Below are positions 1 through 7,540 of a DNA stretch of 32,348 nucleotides, one piece after another. Every line of letters starts with the position of its first letter. Positions within the stretch are counted from its first letter, which is position 1. This DNA is from Verrucomicrobiota bacterium (lineage in GTDB: Bacteria > Chlamydiota > Chlamydiia > Chlamydiales > SM23-39). Below the pieces are notes generated by a model. The model saw only the letters and a list, made by a program, of their open reading frames with translations. It searched no databases and was not told the DNA's origin. The position numbers and the translations under genes were made by a program. Location of the stretch: the NCBI GenBank assembly GCA_028873295.1, contig JAGWKO010000012.1, forward strand, positions 1 through 32,348, in the 5' to 3' direction.

Positions 1-242
1 TGGGGCGTGGGGAGCTGTACTCCGTACTGCCCCCCGACGAGGACGCGATTTGGCAAAGCGAGGTGAGGCCAGGGGGCAGCGGGGGACAAGGACGGACGGG
101 GGCCCCCACGCAGTGGGGCGATCCGCCTTGTCTCCGACATGTCATATAGAGGCCATCACAACATGTCATTACTTCAAATTAAATACACATGCTTTTTGGG
201 TGCCTTTCAAGTGGAACGGGTATATATATGCACAAGACCTTC
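1..242. other. non-coding segment with GC-rich block
   Basis: No credible gene is seen here. Bases 1-140 are strikingly G/C-rich with long G and C runs, unlike the neighbouring genes. CTGCCCCC at 27-34 can pair with GGGGGCAG at 72-79, so the block could fold or be a dispersed repeat. Bases 141-242 return to ordinary composition and hold the direct repeat ACATGTCAT twice (from about 138 and 162). The segment lies downstream of the leftward ptsI gene, but no clear intrinsic terminator is visible. Confidence 0.5.
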
Positions 243-1970
243 TCAGCTTTTTTCGACATGCTCCTGTACAAGCTGAGCGGCATCTTCCAGACTCAAACTG
301 CGCACAATCTTCTTGACATGTGAGATCTGACGCGCTGCCATGGAAAAGGAGCGAACGCCAAGACCGAGCAGAAGAGGGACCATCGCAGGGTCAGAAGCGC
401 ACTCGCCACAGACAAACAGTTCTTTACCAGCGCTCTTTGCAGAGAGTACGACATCTTGAATGAGGCGAAGCAGCGCAGGGTGGGGCAATGGATAGAGCGA
501 AGAAACATAAGGGTTCATTCGATCTACAGCGAAAAGATATTGCACCAGGTCGTTTGTCCCAAGTGAAATAAAGTCGGCATGACGAAGAAAAACCTCACTG
601 AGAAGCGCAGCAGCGGGAGTTTCGATCATGCAGCCGAGAGGAGGCAATACGGGGATATGAATCCCCTGCTGCTGCAGCTCGGAGTGAATCTCTTCCAACA
701 TCTCGCGCACGCGAAGCAGTTCGGAAAGATCTGAGACCATCGGGATAAGGATCCGAATGTTAAGAGAAGCACTTGCCTTCAAAAGCGCTCTAAGCTGTTT
801 TTTAAGAAGGTCTGGGAAGCGCAAAAGAAAGCGAATCGCCCGACAGCCAAGAGCTGGATTGGCCTCTTTTTCCAACCGCAGAAAATATTTTGCATCTTCT
901 GACCCTACAGCCAGGCTGGTCCTCTTTTCACCTCCAATATCAAAAAGGCGAACAACGAGAGGGAGCCCCTTAAGAGCCTCTCCCATCTTTCGGTAGATCT
1001 TCTCCTGCTCCTCTTCCGAGGGAAAGGCCTGACGCGTCAGGAAGAGATATTCCGATCGAAAAAGGCCAACTCCCTCCGCACCCATTCGAAGCGCTCTCGT
1101 CACCTCATCCGGATCCTCCAAATTGGCAAAAAGAGAAATGGGCAGACCATCGTGTGTCTCAGTCTTCTTATGCACCTCGCCCTGGAGAGAGCGCTCTTTG
1201 TCGCCATGGCGCTTTTGGATCTCCATATAGCGAAGTAGCGTTTTTCGCGAAGGATTAACAATGATGATCCCCTCTGAACCATCGATAATCATCCTGCGAC
1301 AGGCAAAACGCTCAAGAAGAATAATATCGATATTGGCAACATAGGGAATCCCCTTGGCTCTTGCAATGATCGCAGCGTGAGAAGAGAGCCCCCCTACCAT
1401 CGAGATAAACCCTGCCACAAAAGCTGCATTGCTTTCGATTGTCTCTGAGGGCATCAGCTCGTGAGAAATCAAAACGGAGCGATGTGCAAGCGTATCGCCC
1501 TTTTCCGTAGAAGGAGAGTGCAGATGCGTAATAATCCGGCGCGAAAGATCGACAATATCTCTTACTCGTTCCCGAAAATAGCTATCCTGCAGAACAGTAA
1601 AGCGATTTCTATACTCTGTAATCAGGTGGTGAAAAATGGTCTCTGTCTTTCTTTGTCTGGAGCGGATTCTCGCTTCCACTTCCTGTGTGAGAAGAGGATC
1701 TTCTATCATCTCCAAATGAGTTCCAAGAATTGCTGTCACTTCGGGCTGTTCATCCTGGTCCGAGAGAAGTTGCAATCTCTGGAGATCAGAGCGGCTTAGA
1801 GAGAGGGCACGGCGATAGCGCTCCACCTCATCTTCCACGCCACATTCTGAAAGAGGCGCCTCTGACACTTCTTCTTCAGCAAGAGAGAGAAAGATCGGGG
1901 CTCCGATTCCTACTCCCTTGCTGATTGGGGTCCCTCGCAGAATCAGTTCTGCAACAGGTTCATCGATCAC
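243..1970 (-). CDS. ptsI: PTS enzyme I (phosphoenolpyruvate-protein phosphotransferase)
   Basis: Cytoplasmic enzyme that takes phosphate from phosphoenolpyruvate and passes it to HPr. The 575-residue product has the usual enzyme I length. The phospho-histidine motif GGLSSHAAIIAR is near residues 193-204 (His198), followed by the swivelling-domain end DGSEGIIIVNP. The PEP-binding TIM-barrel half ends with the catalytic CGE motif at about Cys521. The start is a GTG at 1970-1968 that overlaps the ptsH stop codon by 4 bp (GTGA), so translation is probably coupled. It is the last gene of hprK-ptsH-ptsI. No sugar permease is present in the window, which fits the regulatory PTS of Chlamydiae, but that is family knowledge rather than something shown here. 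Confidence 0.97.
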   Translation of the reverse strand: MIDEPVAELILRGTPISKGVGIGAPIFLSLAEEEVSEAPLSECGVEDEVERYRRALSLSRSDLQRLQLLSDQDEQPEVTAILGTHLEMIEDPLLTQEVEARIRSRQRKTETIFHHLITEYRNRFTVLQDSYFRERVRDIVDLSRRIITHLHSPSTEKGDTLAHRSVLISHELMPSETIESNAAFVAGFISMVGGLSSHAAIIARAKGIPYVANIDIILLERFACRRMIIDGSEGIIIVNPSRKTLLRYMEIQKRHGDKERSLQGEVHKKTETHDGLPISLFANLEDPDEVTRALRMGAEGVGLFRSEYLFLTRQAFPSEEEQEKIYRKMGEALKGLPLVVRLFDIGGEKRTSLAVGSEDAKYFLRLEKEANPALGCRAIRFLLRFPDLLKKQLRALLKASASLNIRILIPMVSDLSELLRVREMLEEIHSELQQQGIHIPVLPPLGCMIETPAAALLSEVFLRHADFISLGTNDLVQYLFAVDRMNPYVSSLYPLPHPALLRLIQDVVLSAKSAGKELFVCGECASDPAMVPLLLGLGVRSFSMAARQISHVKKIVRSLSLEDAAQLVQEHVEKS

Positions 1971-2236
1971 TTTTCTCCAAACTCCTCTTCAAATGCGGCA
2001 AGCAACCTCTTCATCGTCACCTCCGCATCTTCTCCATCAACGGTTACGATCAATTGCGTATTTTTGCGCGCAGCGAGCATCAAAATACTCATAATGCTTC
2101 TTGCGTTCACCGTCTCATTCCTATAGGTAAAAGAAACCGAGGACTTCTGCGGCTGAAGCAGTTTTACAATAGCGGCAGCAGGTCTTGTGTGCAGCCCCAG
2201 CGCATTTTTAACCTTTACCTTACAAACGAGCTTCAT
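1967..2236 (-). CDS. ptsH: phosphocarrier protein HPr
   Basis: Small PTS phosphocarrier of 89 residues, the normal HPr size. The active-site region GLHTRPAAAI places the phospho-histidine at His16. The regulatory serine patch SIMSILMLAA places the HPr-kinase target at Ser47. Both sites are intact, so the protein can be phosphorylated by enzyme I and by the adjacent HPr kinase. Its start ATG overlaps the hprK stop by 4 bp and its stop overlaps the ptsI GTG start by 4 bp. The three genes therefore form one tightly coupled leftward operon. Confidence 0.97.
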   Translation of the reverse strand: MKLVCKVKVKNALGLHTRPAAAIVKLLQPQKSSVSFTYRNETVNARSIMSILMLAARKNTQLIVTVDGEDAEVTMKRLLAAFEEEFGEK

Positions 2237-3195
2237 CTTGCCACCCCAACTCCAACGCGTTGTTTCCTCACAATCCTCTCGAGCAATTTCGTATTGAACT
2301 CCTTGGCGGAATGGTACCCCATCTCCTTCAGTCGGTGGTTCAGAGCTATTGTCTCAAGAAGAAGCACTACGTCGCGTCCTGGTTTAACAGGAAGAAGATG
2401 GAAAGGAACGCTGAGTCCGAGAATGTCAATAAATTTCTCATCAAGTCCTACGCGATCGTAAAAATGACCATCATTCCATACTTCCAATTTTACGACGATA
2501 TCAATTACCTTGTCATGGCGTACGCAAACGGCACCATAGAGGTTTGCCACATTGATGATTCCAATGCCCCGGATCTCCATGAGGTGGCGCGTCAATTCCG
2601 GTCCAGATCCAACCAGAGAGGATTTTTCCTTGCGTTTGATGCGGATCACATCATCAGAAATAAGGCGGTGTCCCCGCTCAATAAGCCCAAGCGCAGCCTC
2701 ACTCTTACCCACAGAGGACTCCCCCTGAATCACAACACCCACCCCGAAAACCTCAACAAGAGCACCATGCAGCGTCACTGTAGGGCAAAATTCCTCAAGG
2801 AGCAAAAAGCTGATCTCACTCAAAAGAGCAGTCACAGAAAAATTAGAGGAAAAAAGGGCAATATCCCGCTTCTGGCAAAGAGCAGAGAGCTCTTTGGATG
2901 GCCTTACCCCTCGCGCCATCACAACAGCAGGCGTTGTTGGAGAGAGAATCTCCTCCAGCCGCTTTGCTCTTACATGAGGCTCGCAATCCTGCAAATACTG
3001 AATCTCCTGCTTTCCCATCACAAGGAGGCGATTGGGAGAAAAACCCTTCAAATAGCCGGCAAGAGCAAGCCCTGGCCTTTGGACCTCACTATTGCGAATT
3101 TTATGTCCAAGCCCCTTTTCTCCAACAAGAAGGCGCAACCCCAAGTACTTTCCATGCTGGTCCACAAAATGTTGCACTAAATATCTTCGAGTCAT
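2233..3195 (-). CDS. hprK: HPr kinase/phosphorylase
   Basis: Bifunctional enzyme that phosphorylates or dephosphorylates HPr on its regulatory serine. The 320-residue product has the typical length. An N-terminal domain is followed by the catalytic domain, with the conserved LHG histidine at about 143, the P-loop GESSVGKS at 158-165 and the HPrK signature EIRGIGIINV at about 208-217. It is the first gene of the operon with ptsH and ptsI, so kinase, substrate and phosphodonor are made together. The start ATG at 3195-3193 faces the divergent ndh gene. A candidate promoter lies between them. Confidence 0.97.
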   Translation of the reverse strand: MTRRYLVQHFVDQHGKYLGLRLLVGEKGLGHKIRNSEVQRPGLALAGYLKGFSPNRLLVMGKQEIQYLQDCEPHVRAKRLEEILSPTTPAVVMARGVRPSKELSALCQKRDIALFSSNFSVTALLSEISFLLLEEFCPTVTLHGALVEVFGVGVVIQGESSVGKSEAALGLIERGHRLISDDVIRIKRKEKSSLVGSGPELTRHLMEIRGIGIINVANLYGAVCVRHDKVIDIVVKLEVWNDGHFYDRVGLDEKFIDILGLSVPFHLLPVKPGRDVVLLLETIALNHRLKEMGYHSAKEFNTKLLERIVRKQRVGVGVAR

Positions 3196-3242
3196 AGCGA
3201 TCTATTCAGTTTTACTCGACTGTATATATTTTGTGACACTAT

Positions 3243-3271
3243 TTTTTAGGCCGTTTCGTCCTCGTGGTCAA
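3243..3271 (-). promoter_or_regulatory. candidate promoter of hprK-ptsH-ptsI
   Basis: Read on the minus strand: TTGACC (3271-3266), a 17-bp spacer, then TAAAAA (3248-3243), about 48 bp before the hprK start. The -35 and spacer fit a sigma-70-type promoter well and the -10 is moderate. This is motif reading only. Confidence 0.35.
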
Positions 3272-3285
3272 CTGATAGCAGGAGT

Positions 3286-3314
3286 TTGTCAAATAATAAT
3301 TGAGATTGTACACT
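3286..3314 (+). promoter_or_regulatory. candidate promoter of ndh operon
   Basis: TTGTCA (3286-3291), exactly 17 bp, then TACACT (3309-3314), about 40 bp before the ndh start codon. This is a good match to a sigma-70-type promoter. It lies in the divergent gap shared with hprK. Confidence 0.5.
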
Positions 3315-3354
3315 CCAAAAAAGATCAAACCATTTTCGGTATATAGACAGAATT

Positions 3355-4608
3355 ATGGCACAACCAAAAGTAGTTATTCTCGGTGGAGGGTTTGCAGGGC
3401 TCAACACTGCAAAAGCTCTTGGCAACACGCGATTTGATGTTACTCTGATCGACAAAACAAACCATCACCTCTTTCAACCTCTTCTCTATCAAGTAGCAAC
3501 GGCAGCGCTCTCTCCTGGAGATATCGCAATGCCGATCCGCGAAATCCTCAATACTTACAAAAATATCACTATTTTCATGAGCGAAGTAGCAGCGATCGAT
3601 AAAGAGAAGCAGCTCGTTTTCCTCCGAAGTGGCGAAGAGATCAGCTATGACTATCTGGTTGTGGCACTTGGAGCGCGTCATAGCTATTTTGGCAATGAGG
3701 CGTGGGAAAGTATGGCGCCTGGACTTAAAACACTCAACGACGCTCTCAAAATCCGGGAACAGATCCTTCTCTCTTTCGAGAAGGCGGAGAGTTGCGATAG
3801 TATTATCAAGGCAAAAAAGTATTTGCAGTTTGTCATCGTAGGAGGAGGCCCTACCGGAGTAGAGATGGCTGGCGCTATCGCAGAGATCGCCTATAAGACG
3901 ATGCTGAAGGATTTTCGCAGAATCGACACGACCAAAACCAAAATCTATCTCATTGAAGCCTCTCCCCACATTCTGCCTGCCTACCCCGAAAAACTTGCAG
4001 CAAAAGCTCAGTGCTATCTGGAGCATTTTGGCGTCCGGGTCATTGCAGGAAAACGAGTCACAGAGATCAACAGCGAAGGAGTGCAGATTGAGGGCCAATT
4101 CATCCCTGCGGAAAATGTTTTTTGGGCAGCGGGAAATCAGGCCTCTTCTGTGCTTAAAACTCTCGGAGTGCCCCTTGACCGTCAGGGCCGAGCACAGGTA
4201 GAAAGTGACCTCTCCATTCCGGGACATCCCGAACTTTTTGTCATCGGAGATGCCGCCTGCGCACTCGACAAAAAGGGATTTGCCCTTCCTGCGCTTGCTC
4301 CTGTTGCAGTGCAAGAGGGCCGCTACGTAGCAAGGATCATTCGCGAGAATCTCCCCAAAGAAAAGAGACCTCCCTTCTCCTACTTTGATAAAGGCACTCT
4401 TGCTACAATCGGAGAAACAAAAGCGGTTGGCATGTTTGGAAAGTTTCAATTCAGCGGCTTCATAGCCTGGCTCGGATGGAGTTTGATTCACATCCTCTAC
4501 CTGGTCGGTTTTCGCAACCGCATCACGGTCGCAACGCAATGGCTTTTTTCCTATTTTTCAAGCAAAAAAGGCGCGCGCCTTATCTACCGCCACCTCGATA
4601 AAGAGTAA
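3355..4608 (+). CDS. ndh: type II NADH dehydrogenase (NDH-2)
   Basis: Single-subunit, non-proton-pumping NADH:quinone oxidoreductase at the inner face of the membrane. The 417-residue product shows the FAD-binding Rossmann motif VVILGGGFAGLN at about 6-17 and a second nucleotide-binding motif IVGGGPTGVEMAG at about 161-173. The FAD-contacting FVIGDAA lies near residue 300, and the C-terminal stretch GTLATIGETKAVG is typical of NDH-2. The tail FSGFIAWLGWSLIHILYLVG is amphipathic or hydrophobic and probably anchors the protein. It heads a rightward operon with carbonic anhydrase 8 bp downstream. No strong ribosome-binding site precedes the ATG. Confidence 0.95.
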   Translation: MAQPKVVILGGGFAGLNTAKALGNTRFDVTLIDKTNHHLFQPLLYQVATAALSPGDIAMPIREILNTYKNITIFMSEVAAIDKEKQLVFLRSGEEISYDYLVVALGARHSYFGNEAWESMAPGLKTLNDALKIREQILLSFEKAESCDSIIKAKKYLQFVIVGGGPTGVEMAGAIAEIAYKTMLKDFRRIDTTKTKIYLIEASPHILPAYPEKLAAKAQCYLEHFGVRVIAGKRVTEINSEGVQIEGQFIPAENVFWAAGNQASSVLKTLGVPLDRQGRAQVESDLSIPGHPELFVIGDAACALDKKGFALPALAPVAVQEGRYVARIIRENLPKEKRPPFSYFDKGTLATIGETKAVGMFGKFQFSGFIAWLGWSLIHILYLVGFRNRITVATQWLFSYFSSKKGARLIYRHLDKE

Positions 4609-4616
4609 CCCTTCTT

Positions 4617-5258
4617 ATGCGACGATTAAAACCCCTTTTTGACAATAACCGCGAGTGGGCATCCAAAAAAAAGCAGCAGAACCCACACTATTTTCAGAAT
4701 CTTGCCAAGGGTCAAAACCCCAAATATCTCTGGATCGGATGCTCCGACAGCCGTGTTCCGGCAAATGAAATTATAGGGTTGGAGCCTGGAGAACTTTTAG
4801 TTCATCGCAATGTAGCCAATCTGTTCCCACACACCGATCTTAACTGTCTTTCCGTTTTGGAGTTTGGGGTTCGCATGTTAAAGGTAGAGCATGTGATTGT
4901 GTGTGGCCACTATGGATGCTCCGGCGTACAATCTGCAATGGAAGATCACCATTTGGGACTGATTGATAATTGGCTGCGCAGCATTCGCGATACGCATGCT
5001 CAATCAAAGCAGGAGCTGGCAACCTGCCCCGATGCCAAAGCAAAACATAATCGCCTCGTGGAACTCAATGTACTGCAACAGGTATATAACGTTTGCCACA
5101 CAACAATCGTTCAGGAAGCCTGGGCCGAGGGACACTCCGTTTGCATTCACGGTTGGGTCTATGACATGGAATCTGGAGAGTTGCACGATCTGAAGAGCTG
5201 CATCTCGAGCCCTGAGCAGCTCGAAGAGGTCTATCGCATTCAAGTCCCTCCTTCATGA
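4617..5258 (+). CDS. beta-class carbonic anhydrase
   Basis: Zinc enzyme interconverting CO2 and bicarbonate in the cytoplasm. The 213-residue product is of normal length for the beta class. Zinc ligands are visible as CSDSRVP (Cys42, catalytic Asp44 and Arg46) and CGHYGC (His98, Cys101), with the conserved HRNVAN between them. It follows ndh by 8 bp and its stop overlaps the comEC start by 4 bp (ATGA), so the three genes are probably cotranscribed. All catalytic residues are present. Bicarbonate supply for carboxylases is the usual role but is not shown here. Confidence 0.95.
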   Translation: MRRLKPLFDNNREWASKKKQQNPHYFQNLAKGQNPKYLWIGCSDSRVPANEIIGLEPGELLVHRNVANLFPHTDLNCLSVLEFGVRMLKVEHVIVCGHYGCSGVQSAMEDHHLGLIDNWLRSIRDTHAQSKQELATCPDAKAKHNRLVELNVLQQVYNVCHTTIVQEAWAEGHSVCIHGWVYDMESGELHDLKSCISSPEQLEEVYRIQVPPS

Positions 5259-6694
5259 AGGCTCACTCCTTTTTCTGGAATCGCCACCTCTCTTTTCTCT
5301 ATGCTCTGACCCTTCTAATCGCAGCCTATAGCGCGCTCTTTACAACTTTTCCGCTTCTCCTGCTCTTCTGGAGCATTTACCTCATGTTCCTTCGCAAGTG
5401 GTCTCTTCTTATTATCCTGCCCTTTCTGTTTCTCTACTCTCTCCTTCCTCGCCTCTCAGCCCCTCCTCTTGGAGAGACGCGAGCGATTTTTTCGCCCTCC
5501 TCCCTTCAAAAAATAGAAACTCCCTTCAATACGCGCTATCTGTATAAGGGAAAACTCTTTCTTCCCTCAGGCTCTATCCGTTGTACGATCTCCTATCCCG
5601 ACGACTCCCTTCCCATAGGAAAACTTTACGTCAGCGGTCTTCTGGAGGAGCGATCGCCCTTCTCCTACCAGCTCAAAGTTCATTCCGCTACCCCGTTAAA
5701 AACATCTTTTTCTCTTGCAGCATGGCGCTATGAGATGAAAAATAGATTCCGGCTCCTCCTGGAAAAGCTCTTCTCCAAAGAACCTCGCATCGCGCTCTTT
5801 TTTTTCGCACTCACAACAGGAGAGCTCCACGATCGCTTCCTCCGCTATCAGTTCGGACAATTGGGACTGGAACATATCCTCGGCGTCTCCGGATTTCACT
5901 TTGCTCTTCTTACCTCTCTTTTTTCTCTCGGCTTTGCCTTTCCCTATTCCAAAAAGAAAAAAATCTTCCTGCTCCTTCTGCTCTCCACCTACTACCTCTT
6001 CGTAGGACAAAGTCCGGCGGTAGAGCGCTGCTGGCTTGTTGCAATGGGATATCTCATCTCCCATCTTTTCCAGCGTCCCATTGCCCCGATCAATCTTCTT
6101 AGCATCGCGATGATCATTGAAATGCTCTTCGATCCCCTCTCTATTGCGAACATCGGATTTCAGCTCAGCTTCTCAAGCTGCTTTGCAATCGCACTCTTTT
6201 TCCCACCTATCAACGAACTTCTCTCTCTTCTCTGGCCAAAAAAACGAAAAAGCGCTTCTCTTCTCCTCCAGCCTCTTTTTCTTTGTATAAATGCTCTTCG
6301 CTCCTCTTTGAGCCTTACCATCGCAGTCAACATCTTTCTCCTTCCCCTGCTCCTCTTTCAAACAAATGCTTTCCCTCCTCTCTCGATTTTTTACAACCTC
6401 TTCTATCCCTTCTGCGCCGATGTAGCCCTCCTTTTCCTTGCACTCACCCTTCTCCTCTACTTCCTCTTTCCCCCTCTCACATGCCTCATCCTTCCCCTTA
6501 CCCATCATCTCGCCTCCTGGCTCCTCGATCTCGCCGCACTCCCCCCTCTTCCCTTCACTACCCCCCTTCTAGCACCCTCTCCCCCAAAATTCTTCCTCCC
6601 AGTCACCTTCTTTCTCCTCCTTTCCCTCTTTGCAACCTACTATTATTCAAAAGCAAAAAATAAACATTCCCTGGAACCAGGAATTCTATTATAA
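5255..6694 (+). CDS. comEC: ComEC/Rec2-family membrane protein
   Basis: Polytopic inner-membrane protein of the DNA-uptake channel family. The 479-residue product begins with two or three hydrophobic segments (about 12-70), then an extracytoplasmic domain (about 75-165). The Competence domain follows, with the hallmark GLEHILGVSGFHFALL and later SPAVERCWLVAMGYL and IGFQLSFSSC, and at least six more membrane helices. It lacks the C-terminal metallo-beta-lactamase domain found in Bacillus ComEC. As I recall, chlamydial homologues are also short. The start overlaps the carbonic anhydrase stop by 4 bp. Its TAA stop lies inside the TATAAT box of the next transcription unit. Confidence 0.88.
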   Translation: MKAHSFFWNRHLSFLYALTLLIAAYSALFTTFPLLLLFWSIYLMFLRKWSLLIILPFLFLYSLLPRLSAPPLGETRAIFSPSSLQKIETPFNTRYLYKGKLFLPSGSIRCTISYPDDSLPIGKLYVSGLLEERSPFSYQLKVHSATPLKTSFSLAAWRYEMKNRFRLLLEKLFSKEPRIALFFFALTTGELHDRFLRYQFGQLGLEHILGVSGFHFALLTSLFSLGFAFPYSKKKKIFLLLLLSTYYLFVGQSPAVERCWLVAMGYLISHLFQRPIAPINLLSIAMIIEMLFDPLSIANIGFQLSFSSCFAIALFFPPINELLSLLWPKKRKSASLLLQPLFLCINALRSSLSLTIAVNIFLLPLLLFQTNAFPPLSIFYNLFYPFCADVALLFLALTLLLYFLFPPLTCLILPLTHHLASWLLDLAALPPLPFTTPLLAPSPPKFFLPVTFFLLLSLFATYYYSKAKNKHSLEPGILL

Positions 6695-6695
6695 T
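6690..6695 (+). promoter_or_regulatory. -10 box of the tRNA-His promoter
   Basis: A perfect TATAAT ends 10 bp before the tRNA. The -35 position (about 6667-6672, TTCCCT) is weak. The box shares bases with the comEC stop codon (TAA at 6692-6694), and transcription would start only a few bases before the tRNA 5' end. Confidence 0.6.
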
Positions 6696-6705
6696 GTCTC
6701 TCTCT

Positions 6706-6780
6706 GGCGGTCGTAGCTCAGTTGGTTAGAGCGTTGGATTGTGGATCCAAATGTCGCGAGTTCGAGTCTCGTCGATCGCC
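6706..6780 (+). tRNA. tRNA-His (GTG anticodon)
   Basis: A full cloverleaf can be drawn. The acceptor stem GCGGTCG pairs with CGATCGC, and the extra G(-1) at 6706 pairs with discriminator C at 6780, the hallmark of tRNA-His. The D arm GCTC/GAGC encloses AGTTGGTTA. The anticodon stem TTGGA/TCCAA carries loop TTGTGGA (anticodon GTG). The T arm GCGAG/CTCGT encloses TTCGAGT. The length is 75 nt with G(-1). The CCA end is not encoded: the next bases are CATG, of which ATG starts uppP. Confidence 0.95.
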
Positions 6781-6781
6781 C

Positions 6782-7540
6782 ATGTCTCCCTTACAGGCCC
6801 TTCTCCTCGGTCTTATCCAGGGAATCACCGAATTTTTTCCCGTGAGCTCCTCGGCTCACCTCTGCCTTGCGCGAGAATTTTTGGGCCTTCCCCAGGGCGA
6901 AGAGTTCCGCGCCTTTGATCTCGCCTGCCATTTAGGAACTCTTTTGGCCCTTGCCCTCTTTTTACGAAAAGAGATTCTCTCCACGCTGCGCTCTCCTCGC
7001 AAAATAGCTCTTTTTGTCCTCGCTCTTCTTCCTCTTGTCCCTGTCTACTTCTTTTGTAAACCCCTTCTGAACATCCTTTCTCACTCCTCTTTTCTCGGCT
7101 ATGCCCTTCTTTTGACCTCCTTTCTACTCTTCCTCTCTACACTCCAAAAGAAAACGGAAAAAGAAAGTGACCCTCCCTCCTGGAAAAGTGCGCTATCGAT
7201 TGGGGGGATGCAAACACTGGCTCTAATCCCCGGCATCTCGCGCAGCGGTTCAACAATTGCGCTCGCACGCCTTCTTGGCTGGAGTTTGCCCTCTGCTGCC
7301 CGCTTTTCCTTTCTTCTCTCTATTCCCGCGATCCTGGGCGGCACATGTCTTGAAGCAATGCATCTCCTTTCTCATCCTCTCGCCCTCTCTCCTCTTTCCT
7401 ACTGCATCGCTTTTTCTGCTGCCTTCATTACTGGACTTTTCGCAGTGCGCTTTGTCTTTTGGATTTATGAAAAAAAGAGCATCGCCCCCTTTGCTTGGTA
7501 TTGCGCTCTATTGGGAATTTTCGCCATGCTAACGTTGTGA
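6782..7540 (+). CDS. uppP: undecaprenyl-diphosphate phosphatase
   Basis: Membrane enzyme recycling undecaprenyl diphosphate, the lipid carrier for peptidoglycan and other surface polymers. The 252-residue product is slightly shorter than usual. Both signature motifs are present: EFFPVSSSAHL near the N-terminus and PGISRSGSTIALAR near residues 147-160. Several hydrophobic helices run the length of the protein. I chose ATG 6782 because MSPLQALLLGLIQGITEF aligns with the family start. An upstream in-frame ATG at 6722 lies inside the tRNA. No ribosome-binding site is possible except within the tRNA sequence. The gene end overlaps the ftsK start by 4 bp. Confidence 0.95.
   Translation: MSPLQALLLGLIQGITEFFPVSSSAHLCLAREFLGLPQGEEFRAFDLACHLGTLLALALFLRKEILSTLRSPRKIALFVLALLPLVPVYFFCKPLLNILSHSSFLGYALLLTSFLLFLSTLQKKTEKESDPPSWKSALSIGGMQTLALIPGISRSGSTIALARLLGWSLPSAARFSFLLSIPAILGGTCLEAMHLLSHPLALSPLSYCIAFSAAFITGLFAVRFVFWIYEKKSIAPFAWYCALLGIFAMLTL

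Noticed and set aside
50-316. 88-codon ORF in the GC-rich block
   Set aside because: Low-complexity start, no ribosome-binding site, and it runs into the antisense of ptsI.
2260-3180. 306-codon open frame on the plus strand
   Set aside because: Antisense shadow of hprK, with no protein-family character.
3325-4539. 404-codon open frame on the minus strand
   Set aside because: It lies antisense to ndh, which has clear family motifs. The antisense product is Cys/Phe-rich and has no recognisable domain.
6173-6508. Minus-strand ORF rich in Lys and Glu within comEC
   Set aside because: The composition is explained by the complement of Leu/Phe/Ser-rich membrane codons.
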